Below are positions 10,906-22,390 of a DNA stretch of 64,000 nt, piece by piece (the stretch's first letter is position 1; the number at the start of each line of letters is the position of its first letter). Below the pieces are notes generated by a model. It was not told where the DNA came from. It saw only the letters and a list, made by a program, of their open reading frames with translations, and did not search any database. Origin of the DNA: Thysanoteuthis rhombus (Eukaryota; Mollusca; Cephalopoda; Oegopsida; Thysanoteuthidae). A program made the translations under genes and the position numbers. The DNA lies in NCBI GenBank assembly GCA_963457665.1, contig OY735202.1:46329401-46393400 (forward strand), read 5' to 3'.

Positions 10906-11477
10906 CAAAATAAGCTCGTTAACTGATACTCCACGGCGACGCTTTCAAAGGCTTCTCAGTCCAATTCGGGCTTTTGAAACATTTTTTAACGAGGAGAAAA
11001 ACTAAACTGCGCTCCTTTCTAGTTTCTCTTTCGACATCTCGCCTTACGCCGCTGTCATTTGTTTTCAACTTCTATCCCTCCACGTTTTCTTTTTGCATTA
11101 CCGCTACGGACCGAACATGTAAAAGCCAGTCAGTTTGTTCACCTGGTAACTATTCCCAAATGCCTGGGAGGTATGAAGCTTGTTGAAAGTTTTCTTGATT
11201 TTATCCTTCTGCATACTTCAGTTTCTCATTATATAATTCGCCGAGGCATTCTTCCTTCAAGTATCAATTTTATGCGTCCAAGTCGCCTCATTGACACGAA
11301 TTAATTCTTCATATTTATCGTATATGCAGTGCTAATAGAGCTATTTTTCATAGATAGATATTTGCATTTCTAGGTGCTGCACAGGGCAATTAGAGTAGGG
11401 GCACCCCGGAATACCAAACTTCTTACACTAACCTAGGGGCTAAGGTTGACTAGGCATGGTAAGTGCCAAAGATATCA
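10906..11477. other. no gene seen
   Basis: The frames at 10974-11186 and 11059-11304 overlap in different registers and show no family features. Confidence 0.45.
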
Positions 11478-11900
11478 ACTGCCAACCAAGACTGTCAACA
11501 TGAGTTTTCTTCAGTTTTCGGGTTGGTCTTTCTGGCTTGCTGGCTATGTATTTATGGATGTATGTATCGCACTCACAGGCTGCTCCAACTAAAACGCTGA
11601 AAATGTAAACATTTACCCCTTATTATGCGTACAAAAAGAGTTCCCCCACTAAGTGGGGTTTTACCCAGTGGTTCAATTTGCAATGTGAGTTTATACTAAA
11701 TTGGCCCCTTAGTTTGTATCCTGCAGCATTTACTTTTGTTTTTATGAAATTCAGACTTTTCTTTTCTGATCACTGCCCTACAAAAGGCGAATGAAGTATA
11801 GTTTTCGAATTTTTTAATTGATCAACCCCAACACGGCATGCTGCCAAAAGATTTTAGTCACGTGGCTATTTCAATTAACCAATCTTGTTTCCTGAATAGT
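11478..11900 (+). repeat. R1 dispersed repeat, near full-length copy
   Basis: This is the clearest forward copy. Its parts are: AGACTGTCAACATGAGTTTT at the start, the GGCTTGCTGGCTATGTAT segment, CATTTACCCCTTATTATGCG, a GTGGGGTTTTACCCAG part, TTGGCCCCTTAGTTTGTAT, AAATTCAGACTTTT, and ACACGGCATGCTGCCAAAAG with AGTCACGTGG near the end. I see no coding capacity, so R1 looks non-autonomous. I cannot assign a class: no terminal inverted repeats are obvious and no tRNA-like head is visible. Confidence 0.7.
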
Positions 11901-12659
11901 GATTTCGATTTTCGCTGGGTACATCCCATTACTGCGTCGTTGTGCCAGGTTAAGCTAAGATTATTAAATGAGCAGAACAGAGTGAGAATCAATCTTCCTA
12001 ACCTACCCTTCCCCATCATTTGACCCTGTGCCATACAAAGGTAAGCTTGGTGAACATCATGATTACACTTTGCCTTGCCTCAAGTATGATATTTATTCTT
12101 GAGCTTTGTTGTTGCGTTGTTCGCTGGATGCAATGAAGGTAGTCCGTAGTTCGTTTATAACTGCATCGTCATGATTGGCAAATCTACTGTTCAAGTACGA
12201 GAAATTGGCACCTGCTTAGTTTACTGATGGTTTTATGTAAATTAAAATGAATTATTGATAATTCTAGGAGCCGATCAAATGGTAAGTTTGGTCTTATCAA
12301 TATAAAGTTTGAAAGTGAATCGTATTGGCAGAGGTTGCTTGTCGTGTGTCGAGGATCTGTAAGTATTGATTGTCTGGTTTGGGATTTGGCTTTCAGTAGC
12401 TGTAGGTCAAGGGTTGAGTTTTGAGAATACCATCCTTGAAGCTGTTTTCGCTCTATCAACTTTTCAAGCGTAAGGAAATCACGCAGCCTTTCTCCAATGT
12501 ATTCATTATTGCCTTGGCAAAACGTATAATGGATATGCATCGTGAAAAATAATTAGATCGTTGCCATAAGAGATAGGCGAAAGAAATAAAAAAAAATACG
12601 CGTTCGATACCTTGGATTTTGTTCTAGCTACAAGTCAAAGAGACAAATACACAACTATC
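11901..12659. other. unclassified, with a 118-codon antisense frame
   Basis: The minus frame at 12540-12184 (118 codons, starting MHIHYTFCQGNNEY) is the best uninterrupted non-repetitive frame in the first quarter of the window. I do not recognise its family and see no membrane segment or catalytic motif. It could be a piece of an unrecognised transposon, lying next to the Tc1 relic, or chance. Confidence 0.3.
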
Positions 12660-13310
12660 ACAATCCCTAAGCAGGCGATCCACTCTCTGTCAGCCCGTTT
12701 GTCTGTCTGTCTGTCTCTATAATCATGAACCAAAACAGTTTGAAAACCAGCTTAATAAGATTATGTGCCCGCGAAACCGCTCAAATCCTATCAGGTATGG
12801 ATTCTGCAAGACCTGTAATGGTTTCCCTTGAGATCTGGTACCAAGATGTTAATAGCAGGTCCTATAATTGCTGCAAGTTACGTTTCAGTTGAGCGAACCT
12901 GTTGTCCTAAATCTCGTAAGTATTCAATGAGATTGGAATCTAGGGAGTTTGAGATCAGGGCAACTCACTGAAGTATTCTTGATGTTCCTGAAGCCATTTC
13001 AATTGAACTCGTGTAGTGTGGCAAGGTTCATATGATATATCATTACTATTTTTTAAAAGAGTGTTGCCATGAAGGGTTTTATCTGGTCTTTAGTGATGCT
13101 GAGGTGAATGGTATGTTAAATAGATAGGATCCAGTTTTCCCCAGCAGAATCGTCACTGCCACCATCGACGTTGTTTCCCCACGGAGCATCTGGTCACTAT
13201 TGCTTTCCAAAGACAACTACGCACGCGTACACTGCTGTTCACCTGTTTTCAAAGAAAACGAGGCGCATCGAACCAGGTGATCTTTATTCTACTGATGCAA
13301 GGTCCAATTC
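12660..13310 (-). mobile_element. Tc1-like transposase relic
   Basis: On the minus strand one frame reads SNSLDSNLIEYLRDLGQQVR and then STET (about 12955-12885). This aligns with the 'SPDLNPIExLWDxLxxxVR' block that holds the third catalytic residue of Tc1-family DDE transposases. Upstream on the same strand NLPHYTSSIEMASGTS can be read in the place of the 'HNARPHTA' block, and there is a GGSDDSAG region in the place of the glycine-rich box. Frames shift repeatedly and the catalytic positions are degraded, so the copy is dead. The outer limits are approximate and I found no terminal inverted repeats. Confidence 0.55.
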
Positions 13311-13813
13311 TGACGCTTTAATGCTCATTGAAGATTATTAGAAGTTATTAGTAAGCATAAGTAGTTTAATTGGCCTGTATTTGTGCAATCCAATACCGAA
13401 CTCACTGATACAACACTGTATGCACACACAATCCACACACGAAAGCAAGACTACAATTTGGGATGCAATTTCCAATCGTTTCCTCACCTTGCTTGAAAAT
13501 GTGGTTCAGGTCAATCTTTCTGTTGTTGTTGTCATCTATCTATATAAAGAACAGTGTGACTTTTCTGTTTACTTCCTTCTCCGTTACTATAGACTCTTCC
13601 ACTTGGAGGTAACATTTTTCTGATAAAAATATCTTCTACCGATCATTTGAGATAATGGTCTTTTCCACTCAAACGAATTCAGTCACTTTTAATAAAACCT
13701 TGTCTGAAATTGATGAAATGTTAACAATTATTTACACTATTAATGGCTTGAAATAGCGAATTAGAAAAGTCATTCATGTAAGAGAATGTGATAAAACCGC
13801 TCAACTCCACCGG

Positions 13814-13815
<2 letters not shown>
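13311..13815. other. no gene seen
   Basis: The 80-codon plus frame at 13381-13623 has no recognisable features. Confidence 0.45.

Positions 13816-13898
<83 letters not shown>
13816..13898 (+). repeat. (AC)n(AT)n compound microsatellite
   Basis: About 16 AC units pass into about 25 AT units. Confidence 0.95.
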
Positions 13899-13899
<1 letters not shown>

Positions 13900-15059
13900 C
13901 GCTTTGAAATTAAAAATTATCAGAAAAATAAGAAAAATAAACCAATTTGAATGCATTAATTATTCAATTTTTTTTGCTTTGCTTTGATGTTTATTGATTT
14001 TTCTCGTATTTTTTTTAATGTTGCGATCAGAGAGTGAAAAATTAGCGGTAATTATATCACTTGATTTCATTTATTTCTTGTCCAATAAATTTTTCTCCCG
14101 GAAATCAACTCCGATTCGTCTTGAATATTTTTAAACGTGAGTAGCCTGGAGCAAGAAGAGCATCAGTTTTTATCATGCAAATATTTTAATCATTTGGCAT
14201 AATTGAAGAATCGTTGTAATCCCAAACTAATATTCTATTCAATGATCAATTGGCTTTTGAAAAAATCCATGCCTATCCAGAATTGGTGTCTATTTTTAAA
14301 GCTCCATCCATCGATGAATAGATCGAATCAACTTTTTGCAGAGGCTGACTTGAATGAAAATGTAGATATTAATGAATAAATAAATATATAGATGGATAAA
14401 AAAAAGCGACAATTTTCTAGATGTAACTACGGCGCAATTTTTGTGTACTGTGAAAACACAGTTGCAAATGATTCAGATTTTCTCGCGACAATCATTTTTA
14501 GCAATAAGATGTGGTATCAAAAAAAAAAAAAAAAAAAGAAGGTTTTTACAATGAAATAGTGAATGTTATTTATGGCGGAGATTTGTAGAAGGATGGACAA
14601 TTGGTCACGGAAGAAGTGATTAAATTTCAAATAGCATCATTGTCATGGTACCATACTGATTCTCTTCATATTATTTCACCCAGTCAGAACTGAAAAATTG
14701 GAAACATGGATAGAATTGTACGTAAATGTCGACTTGTGCCATAACATTGAATGATATGGGAGAATCATGGTGAATAACGTATAATACATTAGTACGAAAT
14801 GATCACCGAAATCCACCGGGTTGACACCAGGACATTGGCCCGCCGCTGATAAATAAGGGTAGTGCTAGGTTCTACTAGGATATTAGCGCAGGCGCTGGAG
14901 ATCTGAGAACACTTATCATCACTCAATTTCCAGCGAAGACCATCAGACATCTGGAATATACGAATACATGGAGTTTTGTTTCAAAGAAAAAAAATTCCCG
15001 AATTCAGCACGTAGAACTGTTTTTTGCTCACTAAAATAAAAGAAAAACAATTCTGGGGG
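13899..15059. other. no gene seen
   Basis: AT-rich sequence with a 19-base poly(A) at about 14518-14537. I recognise no coding block, repeat copy or RNA fold. Confidence 0.5.
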
Positions 15060-15380
15060 AATGGAATCCATTTATAAAACTAACATTCTTTCCAACCCGC
15101 CTTCCCTTCTAACCCTCTTATTGAGCAACGCGACCCCCATTCCTCCTCTCTTTATCAACCCTCTTTCTCTCCATCTCTCTTTCTACCCTCTAATTAAACT
15201 AATTTTCTTTTCTCCTACTCCCCTATTCTCTCAGTAAAGTATCCTTCTTTCCCCCCTTATCTACTACTCTCTTATTAAGCTACCTCTCTTTCTACTTTCT
15301 TTTTCCTCCCCTCTATCTCCTTCTCTTCCTATCATTCCAGTAAACTACCTAACTCTTATCTATTCTTTCTTTTCATCTTC
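15060..15380. repeat. pyrimidine-rich degenerate array
   Basis: Roughly 320 bases of almost pure C/T on the plus strand, broken at intervals by short ATTAA/AGTAAA-type steps (TCTTATTGAGCAAC, TCTAATTAAACTAA, CTCAGTAAAGTATC, TCTTATTAAGCTACC, CCAGTAAACTACC). The interruptions recur about every 60-70 bases, which suggests a decayed minisatellite. A similar phrase (TTAGTTGAACTACC) occurs near 26803. Confidence 0.6.
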
Positions 15381-15792
15381 TTATAAAGCCAACTAACCAG
15401 CTTGTAGTATTAAAATGATATTTTTGATAGAATAAGTAGTAGTTTTATTTAATACATGATGAGAAAAAGAAAAGAAAAGTAATGTCTTCTAATGAAAAAT
15501 AATCTTTTTGCTTTACTATATCTTAACCCATTTTTTTTTTACAAACCTGATTTTGTAACGTAGCAAATATGGAGGAACGAACGAAAAAATTTGTTTCACA
15601 AATCAATTGTGACGCCTGCCGTTTGCTACATTCAAACTTTCTCTCTCTCTCTCTCCCATGATTAATAAAATAGATAATAGCTGTCAGGCGTTATGAACCT
15701 ATCATTGATCATGTTCATACTGGAGGAGCGTTGTCTAGGCATTCGATTCGCATTATCATGATTCTGCTAACATAAAAAGAACATCAGCTTAT
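15381..15792. other. no gene seen; short (CT)n
   Basis: Contains a CT dinucleotide run at about 15636-15655. Otherwise unclassified. Confidence 0.5.
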
Positions 15793-15794
15793 TT

Positions 15795-16050
15795 TATCAT
15801 CATCATCTGAACGTCTGTCGTTGGACACAGATTTCCCAAGTGGTCCATCCCACCTTCCGGTCATGGTCATCCCAGAGCCGATATTTAGTGAACCTGTCTA
15901 AATCGTCACGCCATCTTATTTATTGCCCGGCCACAATTTCGCATATGATCTTTGCGGTACCACGCAGTGAGTCATGATGTCCTGCGGTTGTCTGATATTT
16001 TTGCTACATGGCCTGTCCATTGCCATTTGAATTTTCTAATGTATTTTTTT
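15795..16050 (-). mobile_element. RTE-like LINE, 3' end fragment
   Basis: The plus strand starts with CATCATCATCTGAACG and continues with GTCGTTGGACACAGATTTCC and GTGAACCTGTCTAAATCGTC. It reaches CCTGTCCATTGCCATTTGAA, which is the antisense of the 'KLKWQWAGH' block of the family. Its 3' terminus is a CAT/ATG triplet run, as in the other copies; the 5' end is truncated. Confidence 0.75.
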
Positions 16051-16272
16051 TTCAGTGGTTGTAAATCGATCTCTTGGCTCCTGCTCAGTCGGAATAAACA
16101 AAGGCAGATCATGTGAATAAAGATTTCATTACTTTGTGTTTGTTGATGTATTCAATTACTTGCTGATAAATGTACATAATGAAATCAAGTGTAGTCAATA
16201 ATCATATTTCTGCATTCATCCATAAAGGACCAACACATCACAGACGTATCCATGTTTAGAAGAGAGGAAGGG

Positions 16273-16274
<2 letters not shown>

Positions 16275-16347
<73 letters not shown>
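16275..16347. repeat. (AG)n microsatellite
   Basis: About 36 AG units. Confidence 0.97.
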
Positions 16348-16352
<5 letters not shown>

Positions 16353-17604
16353 TGAAAAAAAAACATTATAATGTGTGTGCTGAACTTTCTGGCGAAAATA
16401 CCGGCTATTTACTGTGATTGTCTTCGGTTTTTAAAAAAGAGCGCTCGGAACTTTTGCACACATCCAAACACTTTGTTTCGTCACTGTTGAGTCTCTCTTA
16501 TTCCTTGTACACTGTTAAGGCGTTCTTTTGTTTTTTTGATGGACTTTTGATGTATGCCCACTCTATTAGCTTTAGAATGAAACAATGATACCTGATTGAT
16601 CATTAAAGAGTTTTCTTCACCTGCTGACTTACATTGGAAGCCCGTACATGACCAACATTGAGCAATCTGGGTTATTGGTAATTAAATTAATTATTTTATC
16701 ACTTATCGATTTTATGCTAGTTTATGCGAAACCGTCCCTGCTTTGGCATCGTATATTTTGTCTGCCCTTGTTCTCCACGTCTCTCTCTTCTCCAAGGCCT
16801 TTCTTTTAGGTGTTTATGAATGTGCGTGATCTTTATGAACTTTTATGAACGTTTATCCAGGTCACTTTTAAAATTCTACTGACACTTGGCATTCCTCAGT
16901 ATCTACTTTTATCGATTTATATCCGAAATAAAATCTTATCGCTTTGTTTGCAGGGATGTTTATATCTTGTTTAAGAATGTGGCCAAATAATTTTTACCTA
17001 GCTCTCCCGATATTTTTTTAGGCAAATCCCTCTCTGTATATTTTATATATCTCTCCGTTGGATATTCTTCTTTTGGGGGAAGGGGGGAGGAATAACATAC
17101 GTTGAGAAGTATTCTCAAGTGTTTTCGGTGTAATACGTCTTGTTTGTTTTTATTCTGTACTGGTTAGGCCTCAAAGTTCAAGTCTTGAATTTAATTATAT
17201 TCGGCCTCGCCTGATTTATACATCTCCACGTATGATGATAATTTTCCCTTGTGTTTTGTATGAATGGTTCTTTCAAAATAGTTGGTATGATTTAGATGTT
17301 TTTTTTTTTTTTCTCTTTTGCGGGAGTTTTTCCTTTCTAGGCTCTGTTTGTTAATGTCAGTCGATCGATATGTAGCAATACGTATGAATGCACGTAGGCG
17401 TTAGTTCGTGTTACACTATGTAGATGTTTATGTGCGCGTATGTGTTTGCGTGTGTGGATGTGATAAAATAAGTGTGTGTATATGGGGAAATCGGGTCGTT
17501 CTTTTTTTTTTCGCTCCTCAGGATGGAAAAGAGACATTGATGAATATTGTATGTGTCCAGTGATCACTCACTCACAAGTATTTATCAAAAGTCAGACTTT
17601 TCGT
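16348..17604. other. no gene seen
   Basis: AT-rich with homopolymer runs (for example T at about 17300-17312) and a GT-rich part around 17425-17480. The minus frame at 17567-17337 is a translation of that GT/AC-rich part. Confidence 0.5.
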
Positions 17605-18190
17605 CTCGATTCATCATCAGCCTTTAAACGTCCGTCGTTGAGTACACACTTTCCCCTGGGTTCCTGGGACCTCTCTATCTTGGGAGTCGCGGAGCCAGTA
17701 CTTTCTGAACTTGTCTATCTCGTCACGCCATCTTACTTTCTGTCGGCCACGATTTCGGTTATGATCTCTGGGGATCCATGTTGTGTGTCATGATGTCCAG
17801 CAGTTGTCTGACATTCTAGCGACATGTCCAGCATATCGCCATTTCATCGCCTGCAATGATCTCGGACTCCCATCTTTTCTCTAATATACTGTGCTGTCGA
17901 GGTTGAACGTGATTCTTTCATGTGCACGTTGCATGGTTCTCAGTTTGATGTTCAATCTTTTGGTTAGGTTCCATGTCTCTGCTCCATAGGTGTCTATCGG
18001 GAGGATGCATTGGTTGTATACCCTTCTTTTGGGGGCTACTGGGATTTCCAAACTACCGAAAGCTTGCCAACCTAGTGTGATTATTTTGCTTTATTTCTTC
18101 TTCTTCTGGGGATTTCATGGAGTATCATTGTCCTTGATAGATTTAGTGATCTACTTCACTTCTGCGTTATCGATAAAAGATTTTGCAGGG
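17605..18190 (-). mobile_element. RTE-like LINE, 5'-truncated 3' fragment
   Basis: The plus strand shows CATCATCAGCCTTTAAACG and GTCGCGGAGCCAGTACTTTC, then ATGATCTCTGGGGATCCATG, then antisense of the 'AETWNLTKRL' and 'RASSxFKN' parts. It extends to GATCTACTTCACTTCTGC, the antisense of the 'KVEEVDHYxYLGQ' block. The copy covers about the last 580 bases of the element and ends in the shared CAT triplets. Several small indels destroy the frame. Confidence 0.75.
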
Positions 18191-18442
18191 AAGATTCTTG
18201 GACGAGGCCAGCACCTAATCAAACCTCCTTTTGATTGGATGAAGCCAGACAAAAGTTTCTTAAAATTTGGTGGCTGTGAATTCGGGTAAGAAAATTTGGA
18301 AGTTATTGCTTTGAGGTCGAGCAGATAAGGCAGGCCCTCAAGGGTCTGTCAGATATTGGGACAAGTCGTGGTCTGTGGAAGAGAAGGGGGACAAAGGGGT
18401 GGCATAGCCCAGTTAAAGAGAGAGGGAAAAAAAAGGAAGAGA

Positions 18443-18785
18443 ATCATCATCATCATCATCATCATCAGTTTTTTATCGTTCGTCGTTGGACATAGACCTT
18501 CCTCAGGATCCGCCACAATTCTCTATCTATCATTGATATTTTCTGAATTTGTGGAGTTCATCTCTCCATCTTGTATTCTGTCGGCCTCAGTTTCGCATGT
18601 GATCTCTGGGGATCCATCGGTTGTCTGCCATTCTTACAACTTGGCCTGCCCATTGCCATTCAAGTTTTTTTTATAATAGATTCTATGTTGTCCCCGACTT
18701 CTGTTTTCTCCCTGATATATTATACTGTCTTGTGATCTCTCTATGTAAGTTTGAGCATGATTCTCTTATGAGAGTGTTAGGCTTC
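18443..18785 (-). mobile_element. RTE-like LINE, 3' fragment with (CAT)n end
   Basis: It opens on the plus strand with nine CAT units, followed by TTATCGTTCGTCGTTGGAC and the family sequence as far as the antisense of the 'HERIMLNLxWRDHKT' region. It has the same orientation as the copy ending about 250 bases to the left, but is an independent insertion because each has its own triplet 3' end. Confidence 0.8.
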
Positions 18786-19306
18786 ATTTAAAACAATAGC
18801 AGTAGACTCTGGACAGCACGATACTTCACTCAAAGACTTTAGATATTTTTTTTTGCGATTGTTTGCAACTGCACACTTCCAGCAGAACTGTCTTTGTAGA
18901 ATCGGCATCCCCATGCAAATGGCTATGAGAAAGAAATCAACTTGATATAATAATGATAAGCATGGACTTTGCATTTTGATTCTGTAATGGGTCATGCCTC
19001 AACTAGGCATGACCCGATGATGCAGGGAAAGTTCAAAAGTTTCCTGTTTCCATTTGTGTGTCACGGACAACGATGCAGTCGCCTGGAGATTGTCACAGCG
19101 CACACGAATAAAATGTGCAATTTGACACATACTTCTTCTGTACAAGCCTAAAGCAAACTTCTGTTAATAATCAGTAGTTATCAGGATTTTCCCCGATGGG
19201 AAATTTATAGCATTTGTTCAAAGAATGCTATCGGTGCGTGCACACATGTACACAGTTACAATATTACCCTATCAAAAATACGAAGAACTGTTTAGGGTTT
19301 CAAAAT
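18786..19306. other. no gene seen
   Basis: Unclassified apart from the small perfect palindrome listed separately. Confidence 0.45.
18989..19015. repeat. perfect 11-bp hairpin
   Basis: GGGTCATGCCT (18989-18999) and AGGCATGACCC (19005-19015) are exact reverse complements separated by CAACT. No poly(T) tail or gene context gives it a role. Confidence 0.85.
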
Positions 19307-19549
19307 GCCTACATGTCTCGAAATTGATAAATGGAGTTACTGTACTTGATATATAGTATGATCGTATATCCAGGAGTGTCCATCAATGCCAACTTGCCTT
19401 GAAATGTATAACTGGAGGTACTATACCTGATATATGGTATGATAGCTTACCCAGCAGTGTTCATTAATGATAACGTACTTGGAAATTATAAACAGTGGAT
19501 ACTCTACCTGATGAATGGTATTTTAACATATCCGGTCGTGTTCATGAGT
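19307..19549. repeat. three-copy 81-bp tandem repeat
   Basis: Copies run 19307-19387, 19388-19468 and 19469-19549, each exactly 81 bases with no net indels. They share the succession 'TTGAAAT.TATAAxTGG', 'TACTxTACxTGAT' and 'GTGTxCATxAAT'. Divergence is substantial (roughly a quarter of positions by eye), so the array is old. All frames carry stops, so it is not coding. Confidence 0.85.
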
Positions 19550-20618
19550 GCTGACGATTGCCATACTATGTAGAATGTGAGTCTGTCGACTGGCTTTGGC
19601 ATCAGGAACAATCAACTTGGTATCACCCTACTATGAAAGGAATTAAATTGAATTGATGAAACAATTTTGATGTATATGAGCATTGCGTGAAAGGAATCTA
19701 TAAGTCTCTACAAAAGGCCCGTAACATCAGCTTTGATATTATCTGGGCTGGTGTTATTAATGTGAGAAAAACTCAGTACATGAAAAAAAAAAAAAAAAGA
19801 TTTGAAAAATAATTTGGCGTTGCGAACTGCATCAAATAACTGATCGTGTGTTGAAATAGAGACACTACCAAACCCACTAGGAGGCCAAGCTGATAGCATA
19901 GGTAAAGATGGCTATAAAAAGTGAAATACGTATGATGGGTGTTGTCGAAGACCTGTTAAAGGAAAGTGATATAAATGAAAGCGCGCGATATTCGCGAAGT
20001 CTTTTATAAGTTTTTCTTTTGTCAGCATAAACAGTGTAGCTGTTGCACGAAAAAGTAGAATATTATTTCAAATGATGCTGTGGTACTTTGGGTAGTGGGT
20101 AAATTACGAAGTGTGCGACAGTTGATTTTATATGCATATACGCAGAAGAGGAAGAGAATTAACTCTAAGTCAGGCGAATGAGGATTTTTTGGTTTTGAAG
20201 TTTTTCAGCTAATGCATGTTGCTTTTACTTCTTAAACCGTCAGAGCATCTGTAAAACTAAACCATTAGTCCAGTACTTTGCCCTTTATAATTAGTGTGTT
20301 TTGTTTAGCTCTTGCCACCACAACTGCAACCATTACTACTTCACGAGTATTGATAAGTTCGGCGTCACACTAAAATGCACATACTAACTACCATGACAAA
20401 TAAAAACTGAAAGAAACCGAAGGGCTGTATTTTAAAGTTGAATTTTTCAGTTTGGAAACTGCTTGGTGAGAACGATAAAGTAAAATGACCAAATGTTGAA
20501 CAGTTTTTTTCTTAGGTTATTTTTTTTTCTGTGAACATAGATTTTGGCTGACGAAGTATAAGAGATGAGAGCTATGCAGGAGCGAGAACTGACTTGGTAG
20601 AGCTTTCCGTACTCAGGC
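19550..20618. other. no gene seen
   Basis: Contains an A run at about 19782-19798. No coding block or known repeat copy recognised. Confidence 0.5.

Positions 20619-20620
<2 letters not shown>

Positions 20621-20683
<63 letters not shown>
20621..20683. repeat. (AG)n microsatellite
   Basis: About 31 GA units. The SLSLSL frame on the minus strand is its translation. Confidence 0.97.
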
Positions 20684-20687
<4 letters not shown>

Positions 20688-21535
20688 CGGATCTGTAGGC
20701 TATGACTTCCAAGAAAAGTCAAAGAAGGGAGGGCAGTATCAGTAGCAGAAGAGAGTATATTTGAACCCCAAAGATCCTCAAGAATAAACTCGTATCAATG
20801 AAGGACTTTTACCAGAAGCAACCTTGGAATTTTTGGTGGTTTATGCAAAATAGCAATGGATGGAAATGTAAGACGGAGCGGACGAATATGTAATTAATTT
20901 CAGAATGGTTAATTGAAAAGATAGGATCCCCCTCACCCATAACTGAGCAAAGGAAATATTTCGATGAGCAGAAGCTTGAAGAAATTATATTGAATGAAAC
21001 GTGCGCATACGAGAGAGAGGAGATGGAGGGGGGGGGGAGAATGAGGACAACTTGAAAAAATGAAAGATTTGTATAAGAGTACAGTTCTGTGATGATAGTA
21101 ATTTATTTTATTAAATTCATGTTAATATTAATTTTTTTTCTTCGATCTACCTCCTTCACACCATTACTTTTATCAATTCCTATATGATATCTCATAAGTT
21201 TTCTTTATAAGGAAAACTCTAATTCCAATCATGTTGATGGAATTCACGACAAATTAGTCTTTCATGCGCATCATACCTCCCCATTCGCTATTCTTAGTTC
21301 TTCACTCACACGCATGCGCACGCATGCGCATACGCTTATCGATCCATTCAACGTTAACGTTTTCATATTTTTTTTTCCTTTATTTCATTATAATTTGATG
21401 AAGTGACGAGAACGAATGTTAATAAATTAATTTATCTTTCATACGTAAATGTTTTTTTTTCTCTCTTGGTAATCTGCGTAAGAGGAAATAATGCATAATA
21501 TATATGAAGTTAGTTAACTGTCAACGTAAAATTAT
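20684..21535. other. no gene seen; short CA/CG alternating stretch
   Basis: A short CACACGCATGCGCACGCATG stretch at about 21305-21333 alternates purine and pyrimidine. The rest is unclassified. Confidence 0.5.
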
Positions 21536-21539
21536 TTAT

Positions 21540-21945
21540 TAACAGGTCTGGTTAGTCACTCAATAGAAACATTCATGTGACCAACGTGTCGTTTTGAGAG
21601 CATGCCGTGTTGGGGGTCAATAAATTACTTCTCTCACCTTTTATTGGTGATGATCACTAAAAAGTCCGAATTGAAAAAATAAAAAAAACAAACAAAAAAC
21701 AATTTAAAGGACCAATATAGGGTAAACCTCCATTGTAAATTGAAGTCATTAATATCTATCTAAGGGTGAATATAAAAAAAATGAATTTTCCTCTAAATAT
21801 GATGAGGAGCAATTGTTTGAATTTTCAGTCTTTTAGCTCCATTGGTGTGGCCTGTACACGTAATACATAACCAACCAACCAATCAACTAGCCAGCCAGCC
21901 AGCCAACCAACGCAACTGGAGAAATCTATGTTGACGTTGACTATA
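21540..21945 (-). repeat. R1 dispersed repeat, left copy of a tandem pair
   Basis: The plus strand reads AACAGGTCTGGTTAGTCACT, then AGCATGCCGTGTTGGGGGTC, ATCACTAAAAAGTCCGAATT, TCTTTTAGCTCCATTGGTGT and AGAAATCTATGTTGACG. This is the reverse complement, in order, of the forward copy at 11478-11900. A CCAACCAACCAATC/CCAGCCAGCCAG stretch (about 21869-21910) is the local expansion of the GGCTGGCTGG part of R1. Confidence 0.75.
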
Positions 21946-21994
21946 CTGATGTAAACCGTTTTGATTGACGGTGTCTTATAAACTACTTGAAAAA

Positions 21995-22390
21995 ACCCCA
22001 CGTCACCAACATCTTTTGGCAGCATGCCATGTTGGGGGTGATCAAATAAAAAAATTGAAAATGGGATGATTGATGGATGAAAGTCACTAAAAAGGCCGAA
22101 TTGAAAAAAAAATCAACAAACACGCGTGAACGCAGCCAGATACAAAACAAGGGACCAATTTAGCATAAAGTTAAATTGTAAATTGAACCCTCGCTGAAAA
22201 CTCGTTTGGGGAGATGACATTTTGTGAGAATAAAATTAAAAAAAAAAGATTTTTTCTTGACATAATAAGGAGTAAATGTTGAAAGTTTCAAGCCTCTAGC
22301 TCCATTATTGCGGCACACACATACAGACCAACTTAAAAACTGAAGAAACCTATGTTGACAGTTTTGGATGACAGTTTCTGATAAAGATAA
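21995..22390 (-). repeat. R1 dispersed repeat, right copy of a tandem pair
   Basis: It has the same order as the copy just to the left: CATCTTTTGGCAGCATGCCA, AGTCACTAAAAAGGCCGAAT, GGGACCAATTTAGCATAAAG, GACATAATAAGGAGTAAATG, CTCTAGCTCCATTATTGCGG and AAACCTATGTTGACAGTTTT. The two copies lie head to tail about 50 bases apart and are clearly diverged from each other. Confidence 0.75.

Noticed and set aside
18989..19015. Terminator or small RNA hairpin
   Set aside because: A perfect 11-bp stem alone, with no U-tract, promoter or gene context in eukaryotic DNA, does not support either call.
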